The position numbers were made by a program, and so were the translations under genes. DNA of 64,000 nucleotides from Clostridiales bacterium (GTDB lineage: Bacteria > Bacillota > Clostridia > Oscillospirales > Oscillospiraceae): the NCBI GenBank assembly GCA_019423635.1, contig JAHZBA010000003.1, forward strand, positions 62,001 to 126,000, written 5' to 3'. This document shows positions 1 to 8,062 of this stretch, piece by piece (the first letter of the stretch is position 1; every line of letters begins with the position of its first letter). The notes beneath the pieces were generated by a model. It did not search any database. It worked only from the letters and a program-made list of their open reading frames with translations, and was not told the DNA's origin.

Positions 1-48
1 TACCGTCAGGCCCCGCAGGGCCAGAACGGGAATGTTTCTGGGTTCCAT
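1..48 (-). CDS. lon: Lon protease, N-terminal fragment (runs off the left edge)
   Basis: Only the first 16 codons are inside the window. They read MEPRNIPVLALRGLTV, which matches the conserved opening of ATP-dependent Lon proteases (an 'IPVLPLRG'-type motif starting the substrate-binding LAN domain). The ATG at 46-48 follows a GGAGGG ribosome binding site. It lies last in the minus-strand order tig-clpP-clpX-lon, the usual clostridial and bacillary arrangement, which supports the call although no catalytic domain is visible. Expected role: cytoplasmic degradation of misfolded and regulatory proteins. Confidence 0.85.
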   Translation of the reverse strand, partial: MEPRNIPVLALRGLTV

Positions 49-116
49 AGCATACCCTCCATTTCTTGGAAGTCAAAAAACCGAGGAAAGGGGTGTGGCC
101 CCCTTTCCTCGCTCCA

Positions 117-1424
117 TCAGGACGCCGACCTGGGGGCGGGACCGGATCTCCCCCCCTTGCCGGTGTTCAGTTTCACAGAATAGCTCACCTTTTTGGGGTC
201 CCGGGTCAGCTCCGGCTCTCCCTTTCCCTCCACGCAGTCCCGTGTAATCACCACTTTGACCACCGTGGGGTCCGAGGGAATGTCGTACATCACCTGGGTC
301 AGCAGCCCCTCCATAACGGCCCGGAGCCCCCGGGCGCCGATGTTGCGCTCAATGGCCTTGTCGGCAATGGCCTCCAGGGCGCCCTCGGCGAACTCCAGCT
401 CCACGTCGTCGTACTCCAGAAGTTTTTTGTACTGTTTCACCAGGGCGTTTTTGGGCTCCTGGAGAATCCGCACCAGATCCTCCCGCTTCAGGGCGTTCAG
501 CGGCGCGATCACCGGCAGGCGGCCTACCAGCTCCGGGATGATGCCGAATTTCAAAATGTCGTGGGGCTGCACCTCATGGAGAATCCGGCTGAGATCCTTA
601 TCCTTCTTCCCCTGGACGTTGGCCCCGAAGCCGATGCTCTTCTGGTCCAGCCGGCGCTCGATGATCTTCTCCAGACCGTCAAAAGCGCCGCCGCAGATGA
701 AGAGGATGTTCCGGGTGTTGATCTGAATGAACTCCTGGTGGGGGTGCTTCCGTCCGCCCTGGGGCGGCACGTTGGCCACGGTCCCCTCGATGATTTTCAG
801 CAGCGCCTGCTGCACCCCCTCGCCGGAGACATCCCGGGTGATGGAGGTGTTCTCGCTCTTCCGGGCGATCTTGTCGATCTCATCCACATAGATGATGCCG
901 TGCTCCGCCCGCTCCACGTCGAAGTCGGCCGCCTGCAAAAGACGCAGAAGAATATTCTCCACATCGTCGCCCACATAGCCGGCCTCCGTCAAGGTAGTGG
1001 CGTCGGCAATGGCAAAGGGCACCTTCAAAATCCGGGCCAGAGTCTGAGCGAACAGGGTCTTGCCGGAGCCGGTGGGGCCCAGCATCAGGATGTTGCTCTT
1101 TTGCAGCTCCACATCCTCGTCTCCGCCGAAGTAGACCCGCTTATAATGGTTGTACACCGCCACCGCCAGGGCCACCTTGGCCGAATCCTGCCCGATGACA
1201 TACTGATCCAGCACATCCCGGATCTCCTGGGGTGCCGGCAGGTGATCCAGCTCCTCCAGGGGCGGCGCGTCCACACCGTCAAATCCGTCGCTCAGGATAC
1301 TCATGCACAGCTGCACACACTCGTCACAAATGCGCACACCAGGCCCCTGGATCATCCGGTGCACCTGATTTTCATGCTTTCCGCAGAAGGAACAGCGCAG
1401 GGCCTTCTTGGCGTCGTCGCTCAT
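117..1424 (-). CDS. clpX: ATP-dependent Clp protease ATP-binding subunit ClpX
   Basis: A 435-residue AAA+ unfoldase, normal for ClpX. The N-terminal C4 zinc domain is visible as C11, C14, C33 and C36; Walker A is GPTGSGKT at 116-123 and Walker B ends in VDEID at about 180-184. An IGF tripeptide in 'KSIGFGANV' is the loop that docks on ClpP, and NIGARGLR near residue 374 is sensor 2. ClpX recognises tagged or adaptor-delivered substrates, unfolds them and threads them into ClpP in the cytoplasm. It lies 19 bp after clpP on the same strand, so the two are probably co-transcribed, followed by lon 68 bp further on. Start ATG at 1424 places the zinc domain at the canonical distance from the N terminus. 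Confidence 0.97.
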   Translation of the reverse strand: MSDDAKKALRCSFCGKHENQVHRMIQGPGVRICDECVQLCMSILSDGFDGVDAPPLEELDHLPAPQEIRDVLDQYVIGQDSAKVALAVAVYNHYKRVYFGGDEDVELQKSNILMLGPTGSGKTLFAQTLARILKVPFAIADATTLTEAGYVGDDVENILLRLLQAADFDVERAEHGIIYVDEIDKIARKSENTSITRDVSGEGVQQALLKIIEGTVANVPPQGGRKHPHQEFIQINTRNILFICGGAFDGLEKIIERRLDQKSIGFGANVQGKKDKDLSRILHEVQPHDILKFGIIPELVGRLPVIAPLNALKREDLVRILQEPKNALVKQYKKLLEYDDVELEFAEGALEAIADKAIERNIGARGLRAVMEGLLTQVMYDIPSDPTVVKVVITRDCVEGKGEPELTRDPKKVSYSVKLNTGKGGRSGPAPRSAS

Positions 1425-1443
1425 GTTTTGCTACCTCAGTTTC

Positions 1444-2028
1444 TTACTTTTTTGCAGAGAGAATCTTATCCACCAGACCGAACTCCAGGGCCTCCTCGGC
1501 GCTCATGAAGTTGTCCCGCTCGCAGGCGGCGGTGACCTCCTCGATGGACTTGCCGGTGTTCTCCGCGAGAATCCGGTTCATCCGCTTTTTGATGATCTCC
1601 AGCCGCTTGAGGTGGATGGCCATGTCGGTAATCTGCCCCTGAGTGCCGGCGGAGGGCTGGTGAATCATGATCTCCGCGTTGGGCAGGGCAATCCGCTTGC
1701 CCCTGGTGCCGGAGGAGAGCAGGAAGGCGCCCATGCTGGCGGCCATTCCCACGCAGATGGTGGACACGTCACACTTGATATACTGCATGGTGTCATAGAT
1801 GGCCATGCCGTCCGTCACAGAGCCGCCGGGGCTGTTGATATACAGCTGGATGTCCTTGTCGGGGTCCTGGGCCTCCAGGTACAGAAGCTGCGCCACCACC
1901 AGGCTGGCCGTTGTGGCGTTGACCTCCTCCCCCAGGAAGATGATGCGGTCGTTCAGCAGGCGGGAGAAAATGTCATAGGACCGCTCGCCGCGGTTGGTCT
2001 GTTCAACGACATAGGGGACTAAACTCAC
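1444..2028 (-). CDS. clpP: ATP-dependent Clp protease proteolytic subunit ClpP
   Basis: A 194-residue serine protease of the ClpP family, full length. The catalytic triad is S98 (in GMAASMG), H123 (in MIHQPSAG) and D172 (in RDNFMS). The start MSLVPYVVEQT matches the short processed N terminus of ClpP proteins. ClpP forms the double-heptamer chamber fed by ClpX (next gene) or other Clp ATPases. Upstream lies a 292-bp gap to tig, containing a 37-bp imperfect palindrome listed separately, so clpP may have its own promoter. No clear CtsR or CIRCE operator was recognised. Confidence 0.97.
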   Translation of the reverse strand: MSLVPYVVEQTNRGERSYDIFSRLLNDRIIFLGEEVNATTASLVVAQLLYLEAQDPDKDIQLYINSPGGSVTDGMAIYDTMQYIKCDVSTICVGMAASMGAFLLSSGTRGKRIALPNAEIMIHQPSAGTQGQITDMAIHLKRLEIIKKRMNRILAENTGKSIEEVTAACERDNFMSAEEALEFGLVDKILSAKK

Positions 2029-2235
2029 TTTTGAAAACCTCCGTTCTTCTGCGGCCCCGGGCCGCGGCCGGCCCGTCCGGTTCCGCGCAGCCTCTCAACA
2101 GGATATGCTGCGCCCGGACGGAGCGCGTTTCTTTGGAAATTCTATCCAGATTCCGGCCGGTGTAAACACCCGCCGGAGCGCGGGCACCCCTGAGAGGCGC
2201 GGCGCCAGGCTCATCCAAAGATTTTGATGAGAAAC

Positions 2236-2272
2236 CATTCTCCCATGATACCACAGGTACCATGAGAGAATG
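2236..2272. promoter_or_regulatory. 37-bp imperfect palindrome upstream of clpP
   Basis: Two 17-bp arms (CATTCTCCCATGATACC and GGTACCATGAGAGAATG) are inverted repeats with two mismatches and a 3-nt centre. There is no T-tract on either side, so it does not look like an intrinsic terminator. Its place in the tig-clpP gap suggests an operator or an RNA hairpin in the clpP leader, but it matches neither the CIRCE nor the CtsR consensus. Confidence 0.4.
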
Positions 2273-2320
2273 TGTCGAATCTGTAAAATATGCCGGGGAA
2301 CCCGGGAAAGACGCCCGTCC

Positions 2321-3793
2321 TTACTCAGCGGGCTCCGCGGGCTTCTTCTTCCTGGTGGTCTTGGGCTTTTCCCCGCCCTCAGCGGTCTCTGCCTTCTTGG
2401 CGGTCTTTTTTGCCGTGGTCTTCTTGGCAGCGGGCTTCTCGCCCTCCTCCCCGGTCTCCGCCTTCTTGGCCGTCCGCCGGGGCTTCTTCTCGCCCTCCCC
2501 GGCCTCTTTCTTCTCCGGCTTCGTGGCCGTGGCGCTCTCCGTCACGATCTCCACGGCCTTCCGGCTGGCCAGCTGGTCCTTGACCTGCTCTGCGGTCAGG
2601 TACTTCTTCACCATGTCCAGCTCCATGTTGTACTGCTCGGCAAGCTTCTGATACTCCGCCTCCACGTCCTCGTCGGAGATCTCAATGTTCTCCGCCTTGA
2701 TGATGGCGGCCACCGCCAGATCCACCCGCACCTGACGGCCGGCGGGCTCCCTGGCGTCCTCCAGAATCTTGGCCTCGCTGTTGCCGGTAATCTTCATGTA
2801 CTGGTCAAAGGGAATCCCGCTCTGGGCAATCTGCATCCGGAAGTTCTCCAGATACTGGCGGCACTGGTTGTCCACCATGGCGTCGGGGACCTCCGCCGTC
2901 ATGTTCTCGGCGACCTTTTCGATCAGGGTGTCCTCAAAGGCGCGGTCCGCGGCCTTCTGGCGCTCCTCGGTGATCTTCTTTTTCAGGTCGGCCTTCAGCT
3001 CTTTCAGGGTGTCAAACTCGGAGACGTCCTTGGCGAACTCGTCGTCCAGCTCCGGCACTTCCTTCATCTTCACCTCGTGGACCTTCACCTTGAAGACCAC
3101 GGCCTTGCCGGCCAGGTCCGCCTGGTAGTCCTCGGGGAAGGTGATGTCGATGTCCTTCTCCTCATCGGCCTTCATGCCCACAACCTGCTCTTCAAAGCCG
3201 GGGACAAAGCTGTGAGAGCCCAGCTCCAGGCTGTGGTTCTCCCCCTTGCCGCCGTCAAAGGGCACACCGTCCAAAAAGCCCTCAAAGTCGATCACGGCGG
3301 TGTCGCCCTCCCGGGCCTCCCGGTCCACGGACACCAGACGGGTGTTGCGCTCCTGCAGGGCCTTGATCCGCTCGTCCACATCGGCGGCGGAGACCTTCAC
3401 CTCATCCTTGGGCGCGGAGAGGCCCTTGTACTGGCCCAGCGTCACCTCGGGATACACGGGCACCGTGGCCTTGAAGGTGAAGCCCTCCTGGGTGGCCTGT
3501 CCCTCCAGCTCCACTGCCGGATAGCCGACAACCTCCAGCTCCTTCTCCTTCACCGCCGCCTCATAGGCGTCGGGGAACGCAATATTGATGGCCTCCTCAA
3601 AAAACACCTCTGCGCCGTACATGCCCTCAATCAGCTTCCGGGGCGCCTTGCCCGGCCGGAAGCCCGGCACGTTGATCTTCCTGCGCATCTTCTGATATGC
3701 TTTTTCGATGGCAGCCTGAAACTCCGCCGCGCTCACCTCAATGGTCAGCACGACCTGGCTCTTTTCCACTTTTTCGCAGCTTTTCACAGTCAT
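2321..3793 (-). CDS. tig: Trigger factor, with a Lys/Ala-rich C-terminal tail
   Basis: A 490-residue ribosome-associated chaperone and peptidyl-prolyl isomerase. The N-terminal ribosome-binding domain carries 'FRPGKAPR', the trigger-factor signature loop that contacts the ribosome; a central FKBP-type PPIase domain follows ('GDTAVIDFEGFLDG'), then the helical C domain. The last roughly 65 residues are an unusual low-complexity tail with repeated AAKK, TAKKAE and KKPRRT units, resembling histone-H1-like tails. An in-frame ATG eight codons earlier exists, but MTVKSCEKVEKS is the usual family start. The gene heads the tig-clpP-clpX-lon series. A TAAAAT hexamer at about 3843-3848 may be its -10, with no good -35. 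The tail is most likely real because it ends in one clean reading frame with codon use like the rest. Confidence 0.95.
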   Translation of the reverse strand: MTVKSCEKVEKSQVVLTIEVSAAEFQAAIEKAYQKMRRKINVPGFRPGKAPRKLIEGMYGAEVFFEEAINIAFPDAYEAAVKEKELEVVGYPAVELEGQATQEGFTFKATVPVYPEVTLGQYKGLSAPKDEVKVSAADVDERIKALQERNTRLVSVDREAREGDTAVIDFEGFLDGVPFDGGKGENHSLELGSHSFVPGFEEQVVGMKADEEKDIDITFPEDYQADLAGKAVVFKVKVHEVKMKEVPELDDEFAKDVSEFDTLKELKADLKKKITEERQKAADRAFEDTLIEKVAENMTAEVPDAMVDNQCRQYLENFRMQIAQSGIPFDQYMKITGNSEAKILEDAREPAGRQVRVDLAVAAIIKAENIEISDEDVEAEYQKLAEQYNMELDMVKKYLTAEQVKDQLASRKAVEIVTESATATKPEKKEAGEGEKKPRRTAKKAETGEEGEKPAAKKTTAKKTAKKAETAEGGEKPKTTRKKKPAEPAE

Positions 3794-3883
3794 TTCGTCT
3801 ATTCCTCCGTTCATCACCGGCTCCGCGCCGATGCGTCATGCTATTTTACCAGAAAAAACTTGAAAATGCTAGTCTTTTTTCGA

Positions 3884-4570
3884 TCAATCGCAAATTTTTT
3901 TCGGAACAAATCCCAAATAATCCGCGGAAATCAGAGAGAAGTCCGTGCCGCCCTGCTCCCCCTCGATCCTCCGTCGGATCGTGGGCCCGTGGAGGTGGCC
4001 GTAGCAGCACTGCCGCACCCGGTATTTCTCCAGCATCTCCAGGATCTCCGGGCAGCGGTAGCCCTGGTACAGGGGCGGATAGTGGAGAAAGCACAGGATG
4101 GGCCGCTCCCCCGCCGCCGCCAGGGAGGCCTCCAGCCGCCCCACCTCCCGGTTGAGGACCTTGGTGTTGTGGGCGTCCTCCTCCAAAAACCACCCCCGGG
4201 TGCCGCAGAGGGCGTACTCCCCGTAAGCATGGCAGTTGTTGTGGAGCAGCTCCAGCGAGGCAAGGCCCTTCTCGGCGCAGAAGGCGCGGAACTTGGCGGC
4301 AGTGGTCCACCAGTAGTCGTGGTTTCCCTTGACCAGGTACTTCTTCCCCGGAAAGCGGTCCAGAAAGCGGAAATCCGCCTCCGCCTCCGCCAGGTTCATC
4401 CCCCAGGAGGTGTCCCCCGCCAGAACCAGCACGTCGCTCTCCGTGAGTACCGTCAGACTCTCCGCAATGCGGTTGACATAATTCTCCCAGGCCGGTCCGA
4501 AAACCTCCATGGACTTGTTGACCGCCAGGGACAGATGCAGGTCCCCGATGGCGTAGAGGGCCACAAACAC
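3884..4570 (-). CDS. Calcineurin-like metallophosphoesterase
   Basis: A 228-residue protein with the full set of metallophosphoesterase metal-binding motifs: GDLHLS at 9-14, AGDTSWG at 51-57, GNHDYWW at 82-88 and a C-terminal GHLHG. This defines the two-metal active site of the calcineurin-like family. No signal peptide is present, so it should be cytoplasmic. The 'GDTSWG' and 'KGNHDYWW' variants are typical of a clostridial subfamily of unknown substrate. It is followed by tig 90 bp downstream and preceded by a small zinc-ribbon membrane protein 28 bp upstream. The substrate cannot be read from the sequence. Confidence 0.9.
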   Translation of the reverse strand: MFVALYAIGDLHLSLAVNKSMEVFGPAWENYVNRIAESLTVLTESDVLVLAGDTSWGMNLAEAEADFRFLDRFPGKKYLVKGNHDYWWTTAAKFRAFCAEKGLASLELLHNNCHAYGEYALCGTRGWFLEEDAHNTKVLNREVGRLEASLAAAGERPILCFLHYPPLYQGYRCPEILEMLEKYRVRQCCYGHLHGPTIRRRIEGEQGGTDFSLISADYLGFVPKKICD

Positions 4571-4598
4571 CCCTCCCCCTCTTCATTTTGCCAGGTCA

Positions 4599-4916
4599 CT
4601 ATGCCTCGTCGTCATAGACAAAGGGCTTGCGGCAGGCGGGGCAGAGATAGTGCCGCCCCGGATTCCACTGGGGCACCGCCAGTCCCCGCTTGCAGTAGGG
4701 GCAGCGCAGATGCTGAATCCGCAGCATGATGCCAAGGGCCATGCAGAGGATGGACCCTCCCATCCCCAGCAAAAGCCAGGTGGAGGACTTCGACTTCACC
4801 ACATAGTACATCACCACCGGAACCAGAGCGCACACAAAGGTCATCGCCATGAGTCCCAGAACGATCCGGGCCCACTTCCGCTCCAGCTTCAACACGGGTT
4901 CTTCCTGTTTACTCAT
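4599..4916 (-). CDS. Small membrane protein with C-terminal zinc ribbon
   Basis: A 105-residue protein with two predicted transmembrane helices (about residues 15-38 and 45-65) followed by a cytoplasmic zinc-ribbon pair, CPYC and CPAC, 19 residues apart, and an acidic end (YDDEA). It lies 12 bp after thrC and 28 bp before the metallophosphoesterase, all on the minus strand, so it is probably in the same transcript. No function is recognised; the architecture suggests a metal-binding or protein-interaction module anchored in the membrane. Confidence 0.75.
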   Translation of the reverse strand: MSKQEEPVLKLERKWARIVLGLMAMTFVCALVPVVMYYVVKSKSSTWLLLGMGGSILCMALGIMLRIQHLRCPYCKRGLAVPQWNPGRHYLCPACRKPFVYDDEA

Positions 4917-4928
4917 GATCTCTCTCCC

Positions 4929-6413
4929 TCATCTCAAAAATTCCAGCACCACCGCGTCCATGCCGGCCTTCTCCGCCGTCAGGTCAAAGCGCCGCTCCTT
5001 GCCCTTCAGCGCCGCCAGGCGCTGGGGCACCGTGACGCCGGTGACACTGTGCAGCTGATCCAGCAGCGCCACGCCGTCTCCCGCCGGGGTCTCTCCGATG
5101 GCGGTGAGAACGTGGTCGCAGAACTTATAGGGAGACGCCGTGGAGACGAACACCGTGGGCGTCTTGTCCCCCGTCTCCCGCCGGTACTGCTCCATGACGC
5201 TGGCGGCCACGGCGGTGTGGGTGTCCATCAGATAGCCCTTTTGGTAGTAGTCCGCAATGGCGGCGGAGGTGCCGGCCTCATCGCAGAAGCCGCCCCAGTA
5301 CTGCTCTTTCAGGGCCGCCTTGAGATCGTCGGAGACCTCATACCTGCCCTCTCTGGCCAAGCGGTCCATATAGCCCCGGACCGCTTCGTCGTTCTCGTCG
5401 GAGAGGTCAAAGAGCAGCCGCTCCAGGTTGCTGGAGACCAGAATGTCCATGGAGGGACTCATGGTGGTGTGGAAGGGGCGGTTGCGGTTGTAGACGCCGG
5501 TGCGGAGGAACTCCGTCAAGACATCGTTGCAGTTGGAGGCGCAGATCAGCTTTCCAACCGGCAGGCCCATGCGCTTTGCGTAGTAGGCCGCCAGAATGTC
5601 GCCGAAGTTGCCGGTGGGCACGCAGAAGTTCAGCCTCTCCCCCATCCGGAGCTTCCCGTCCCGGACCAGGTCGCAGTAGGCTGAGAGGTAGTAGACCACC
5701 TGGGGCAGAATCCGGCCCCAGTTGATGGAGTTGGCGGAGGAGAGGAAGTAGCCCCGGTCCGCCAGAGTCCTCCGGATGCCCTCGTCGGAGAAGATCCGCT
5801 TGACGCCGGCCTGGGCGTCGTCAAAGTTGCCCACCACGGCGCAGACCCCCACATTGTCCCCCTCCTGGGTGACCATCTGGGCCTCCTGCACGGCGGAGAC
5901 GCCGTCCTTCGGGTAGAACACCAGAATCTTCGTCTGAGGCACGTCGGCAAAGCCCTCCATGGCGGCCTTGCCGGTGTCGCCGGAGGTGGCCACCAGGATG
6001 CAGGCCGTCTTGTCCTCCCCGGTCTTGCGCAGGGCGGCGGAGAGGAGCTGAGGCAGCATCTGCAGGGCCATGTCCTTAAAGGCGGAGGTGGGTCCGTGCC
6101 AGAGCTCCAGGCAGTGGGTGCTTTGATCCAGGGAATGGACCGGGGCCACGGCGGGGGTGTCAAACTTCTCGGGGCCGTAGGCGTTCTCCGCAAATTGGAG
6201 AAGCTCCGCCGGGGTGTAGTCCGTGAGGTACAGGCCCATGACCTTCGCTGCCCGCTCCTGATAGCGAAGGGGCACCAGGCCGTTCAAAAACGTTTTGTCG
6301 ATCCGGGGGATCTCACAGGGGGTCAGCAGGCCGCCGTCCCGGCTCAGGCCCATTTTGACGGCCTCCGCCGCCTCCATCCGGACAGATTTGTCCCGCGTGC
6401 TGTAATACTTCAT
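4929..6413 (-). CDS. thrC: Threonine synthase
   Basis: A 494-residue PLP enzyme converting O-phosphohomoserine to threonine. The PLP lysine is K113 in 'SAFKDMALQ', preceded by the LELWHGPT motif; 'VATSGDTGKAA' and 'SANSINWGRILPQ' are further family signatures. Length fits the longer class of bacterial threonine synthases. The start MKYYSTRDK is preceded by GAAAGGAG, eight or more bases upstream; the longer open frame would add 25 residues of unrelated sequence. It stands alone from hom and thrB, which are not in this window. Confidence 0.96.
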   Translation of the reverse strand: MKYYSTRDKSVRMEAAEAVKMGLSRDGGLLTPCEIPRIDKTFLNGLVPLRYQERAAKVMGLYLTDYTPAELLQFAENAYGPEKFDTPAVAPVHSLDQSTHCLELWHGPTSAFKDMALQMLPQLLSAALRKTGEDKTACILVATSGDTGKAAMEGFADVPQTKILVFYPKDGVSAVQEAQMVTQEGDNVGVCAVVGNFDDAQAGVKRIFSDEGIRRTLADRGYFLSSANSINWGRILPQVVYYLSAYCDLVRDGKLRMGERLNFCVPTGNFGDILAAYYAKRMGLPVGKLICASNCNDVLTEFLRTGVYNRNRPFHTTMSPSMDILVSSNLERLLFDLSDENDEAVRGYMDRLAREGRYEVSDDLKAALKEQYWGGFCDEAGTSAAIADYYQKGYLMDTHTAVAASVMEQYRRETGDKTPTVFVSTASPYKFCDHVLTAIGETPAGDGVALLDQLHSVTGVTVPQRLAALKGKERRFDLTAEKAGMDAVVLEFLR

Positions 6414-6479
6414 CTGAAAAGCTCTCCTTTCGCGAATCGCGGCGAAGCCGCCGCTGCCGGGCCCGGGGGCACATTGGGC

Positions 6480-6548
6480 TCCGCCCAAACCCGCCAGGGG
6501 CGCTGCCCCTGGACCCCGCCACCTTTGAAAAGGTGGACGAAACTTTTA
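6480..6548 (-). repeat. Double-hairpin 'AAAAGTTTCG' element, copy A
   Basis: Read on the minus strand, the element begins AAAAGTTTCG 8 nt after the yraN stop codon, continues into a hairpin (CCACCTTTTCAAAGGTGG) and a second palindrome around CCAGGGGCAGCGCCCCTGG, and ends with a GGGC-GGAGCCC stem. Copies B (19657-19714) and C (41060-41185) have the same order and the same position after a stop codon, and a partial copy follows the phosphate acyltransferase gene. Confidence 0.8.
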
Positions 6549-6556
6549 TCAATCCT

Positions 6557-6913
6557 TCATTGAAAGGCATCCTCTAAGTAGGAGATCTGGAGCCTGCCCC
6601 GCTCCTCGTAGACCTCCGCCACGTCGAACCGGGCAGGGGCGTCCTCCTCCTGCTCCGCCAGCCACAGCGCCGCCGCCTGCCGCAGCCGCGCCTGTTTCCT
6701 GGCATCCACAAACTCCCGGGGCAGCGCGATGGCCCCCGCTCCCCGGAGCTTGACCTCCACAAACAGAACGGTTCCCGCCGCGTCCCGGGCGATCAGGTCC
6801 AGCTCTCCGCCCCGGCAGCGCCACTGCCGGGCCAGAATCTCGCAGCCCGCCCGCTCCAGATAGGCCTCCACCGCCGCCTCGCCCCGGTCTCCGGCCGCTC
6901 GGGTCCCGCTCAT
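6557..6913 (-). CDS. yraN: YraN/UPF0102-family endonuclease-like protein
   Basis: A 118-residue protein with the UPF0102 core: GDRGEAAVEAYL, then 'GGELDLIA' and 'FVEVKLR', which together are the Asp and Glu-x-Lys residues of a Holliday-junction-resolvase-like nuclease fold. Molecular function in bacteria is not settled. The ATG at 6911-6913 overlaps the rnhB stop as ATGA, so translation is coupled to rnhB, the common neighbour of yraN in Firmicutes and Proteobacteria. The stop is followed by a double-hairpin repeat element. Confidence 0.9.
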   Translation of the reverse strand: MSGTRAAGDRGEAAVEAYLERAGCEILARQWRCRGGELDLIARDAAGTVLFVEVKLRGAGAIALPREFVDARKQARLRQAAALWLAEQEEDAPARFDVAEVYEERGRLQISYLEDAFQ

Positions 6914-7533
6914 GGCCGCCGTGTCTCCCACTTCTTCAGGAAGGTCCGCCGGTGGGCCGGGCAGGGGCCGTACCGGTCCAGCATCTCATAGTGGAGCTTC
7001 GTGCCGTAGCCCTTGTGCCGGGCAAACTGGTACTGGGGATACCGGGCCTCCAGCTCCGTGGAGACGTACCGGTCCCGGCTTACCTTGGCCAGGATGGACG
7101 CCGCCGCGATGGAGGCGCTCTTCCCGTCTCCGCCCACGATGGTGATATGGGGCGCGGTGATGGAGACGCTGCTGCCGTGGTCCCGGTTGCCGTCGATGAG
7201 GCACAGGTCCGGCCGGAGGGACAGGCCGTCAATGGCCCGCTGCATGGCCAGCATCCGGGCGTTGAGGATGTCCAGCCGGTCGATCTCCTCCGCGGAGGCA
7301 GAGGCCACGGACCAGGCCGCCGCCTGGGCGGTGACGGCCTCGTACAAAGCCTCTCTCCTCTTTTCCGTCAGCTTCTTGGAGTCGTTGAGGCCGGGGATGT
7401 CGATCTCCCGGGGCAGGATCACCGCGGCGGCGTACACCGGCCCCGCCAGGGGGCCCGCTCCCGCCTCGTCCACGCCGCAGAGGACCCCAACTCCGTTCTC
7501 CCACTGTTCCCGCTCATACATCCAAAGATCCAT
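6910..7533 (-). CDS. rnhB: Ribonuclease HII
   Basis: A 207-residue RNase HII. The 'CGVDEAGAGPLAGPV' motif supplies the catalytic Asp-Glu pair near residues 21-22; the later 'LCLIDGN' and the 'SIAAASILAKVSRD' block complete the active site and nucleic-acid contacts. It removes ribonucleotides from RNA-DNA hybrids. In a tight minus-strand series rbgA - membrane protein - rnhB - yraN, with a 4-bp overlap with yraN and 12 bp from the upstream gene. Confidence 0.96.
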   Translation of the reverse strand: MDLWMYEREQWENGVGVLCGVDEAGAGPLAGPVYAAAVILPREIDIPGLNDSKKLTEKRREALYEAVTAQAAAWSVASASAEEIDRLDILNARMLAMQRAIDGLSLRPDLCLIDGNRDHGSSVSITAPHITIVGGDGKSASIAAASILAKVSRDRYVSTELEARYPQYQFARHKGYGTKLHYEMLDRYGPCPAHRRTFLKKWETRRP

Positions 7534-7545
7534 CTTCCGCCCCCG

Positions 7546-8061
7546 TCAGATCCGGGGCCTTATCAGCCCCTTTTGCTCCAGCAGCGCCGTAATCGCTTGA
7601 TACCCCTGATACATCCGCCGCACGGGGAAGCGCTTCCCGTCGGGGAACTGGAAAAAATATCCCCACAGAGGCGGCAGGATCAGCGGCTCAATCTCCCTTA
7701 GATCCCGTACCGTCACCCCATAAGAGGCCAAGTCCCGCCAGCGGAAGGACCGGCGCTCCCGCCGGCTGAACACGAACACCGCCATCTCCTCATCGTACAG
7801 CAGATATCCCGCCCCCAGGTAGAATACCCGGTAGGCGAAAAAGACCGTGAACGCGGCGAAGACCGCCACACCCAGCCAGCAGGATGCCTCGGCCACCCAC
7901 TCCCGGCCCGGCGCAATGCCCACCACGGCCATTACCGAAGGGTCCGCCGTCATCCGTCCCGTGGCAATCATCCAGACACCACCCACAGTACCCAGCGCAA
8001 AGAGCACCCACACAAGATAGGCAATCCCCCGGGTCAGCCATCCCGGACCAACTCGCTTCAT
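7546..8061 (-). CDS. Membrane protein of unknown function (possible PH-like C-terminal domain)
   Basis: A 171-residue protein with two predicted transmembrane segments (about residues 11-32 and 51-75). The remainder is a cytoplasmic domain whose pattern ('LLYDEEMAVFVFSRRERRSFRWRD' region, then 'DGKRFPVRRM') resembles small beta-rich, PH-like domains of YdbS/PH-2 type, but the match is weak. The start lies at the very end of rbgA, leaving its ribosome binding site inside that gene. Placed between rbgA and rnhB. Function unknown. Confidence 0.7.
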   Translation of the reverse strand: MKRVGPGWLTRGIAYLVWVLFALGTVGGVWMIATGRMTADPSVMAVVGIAPGREWVAEASCWLGVAVFAAFTVFFAYRVFYLGAGYLLYDEEMAVFVFSRRERRSFRWRDLASYGVTVRDLREIEPLILPPLWGYFFQFPDGKRFPVRRMYQGYQAITALLEQKGLIRPRI

Positions 8062-8062
8062 T

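Noticed and set aside
66..1508. Long plus-strand open frame opposite clpX
   Set aside because: It is the antisense of clpX in a G+C-rich codon bias and contains no recognisable domain. Similar long frames opposite tig, ilvB, alaS, malQ and others were rejected for the same reason.
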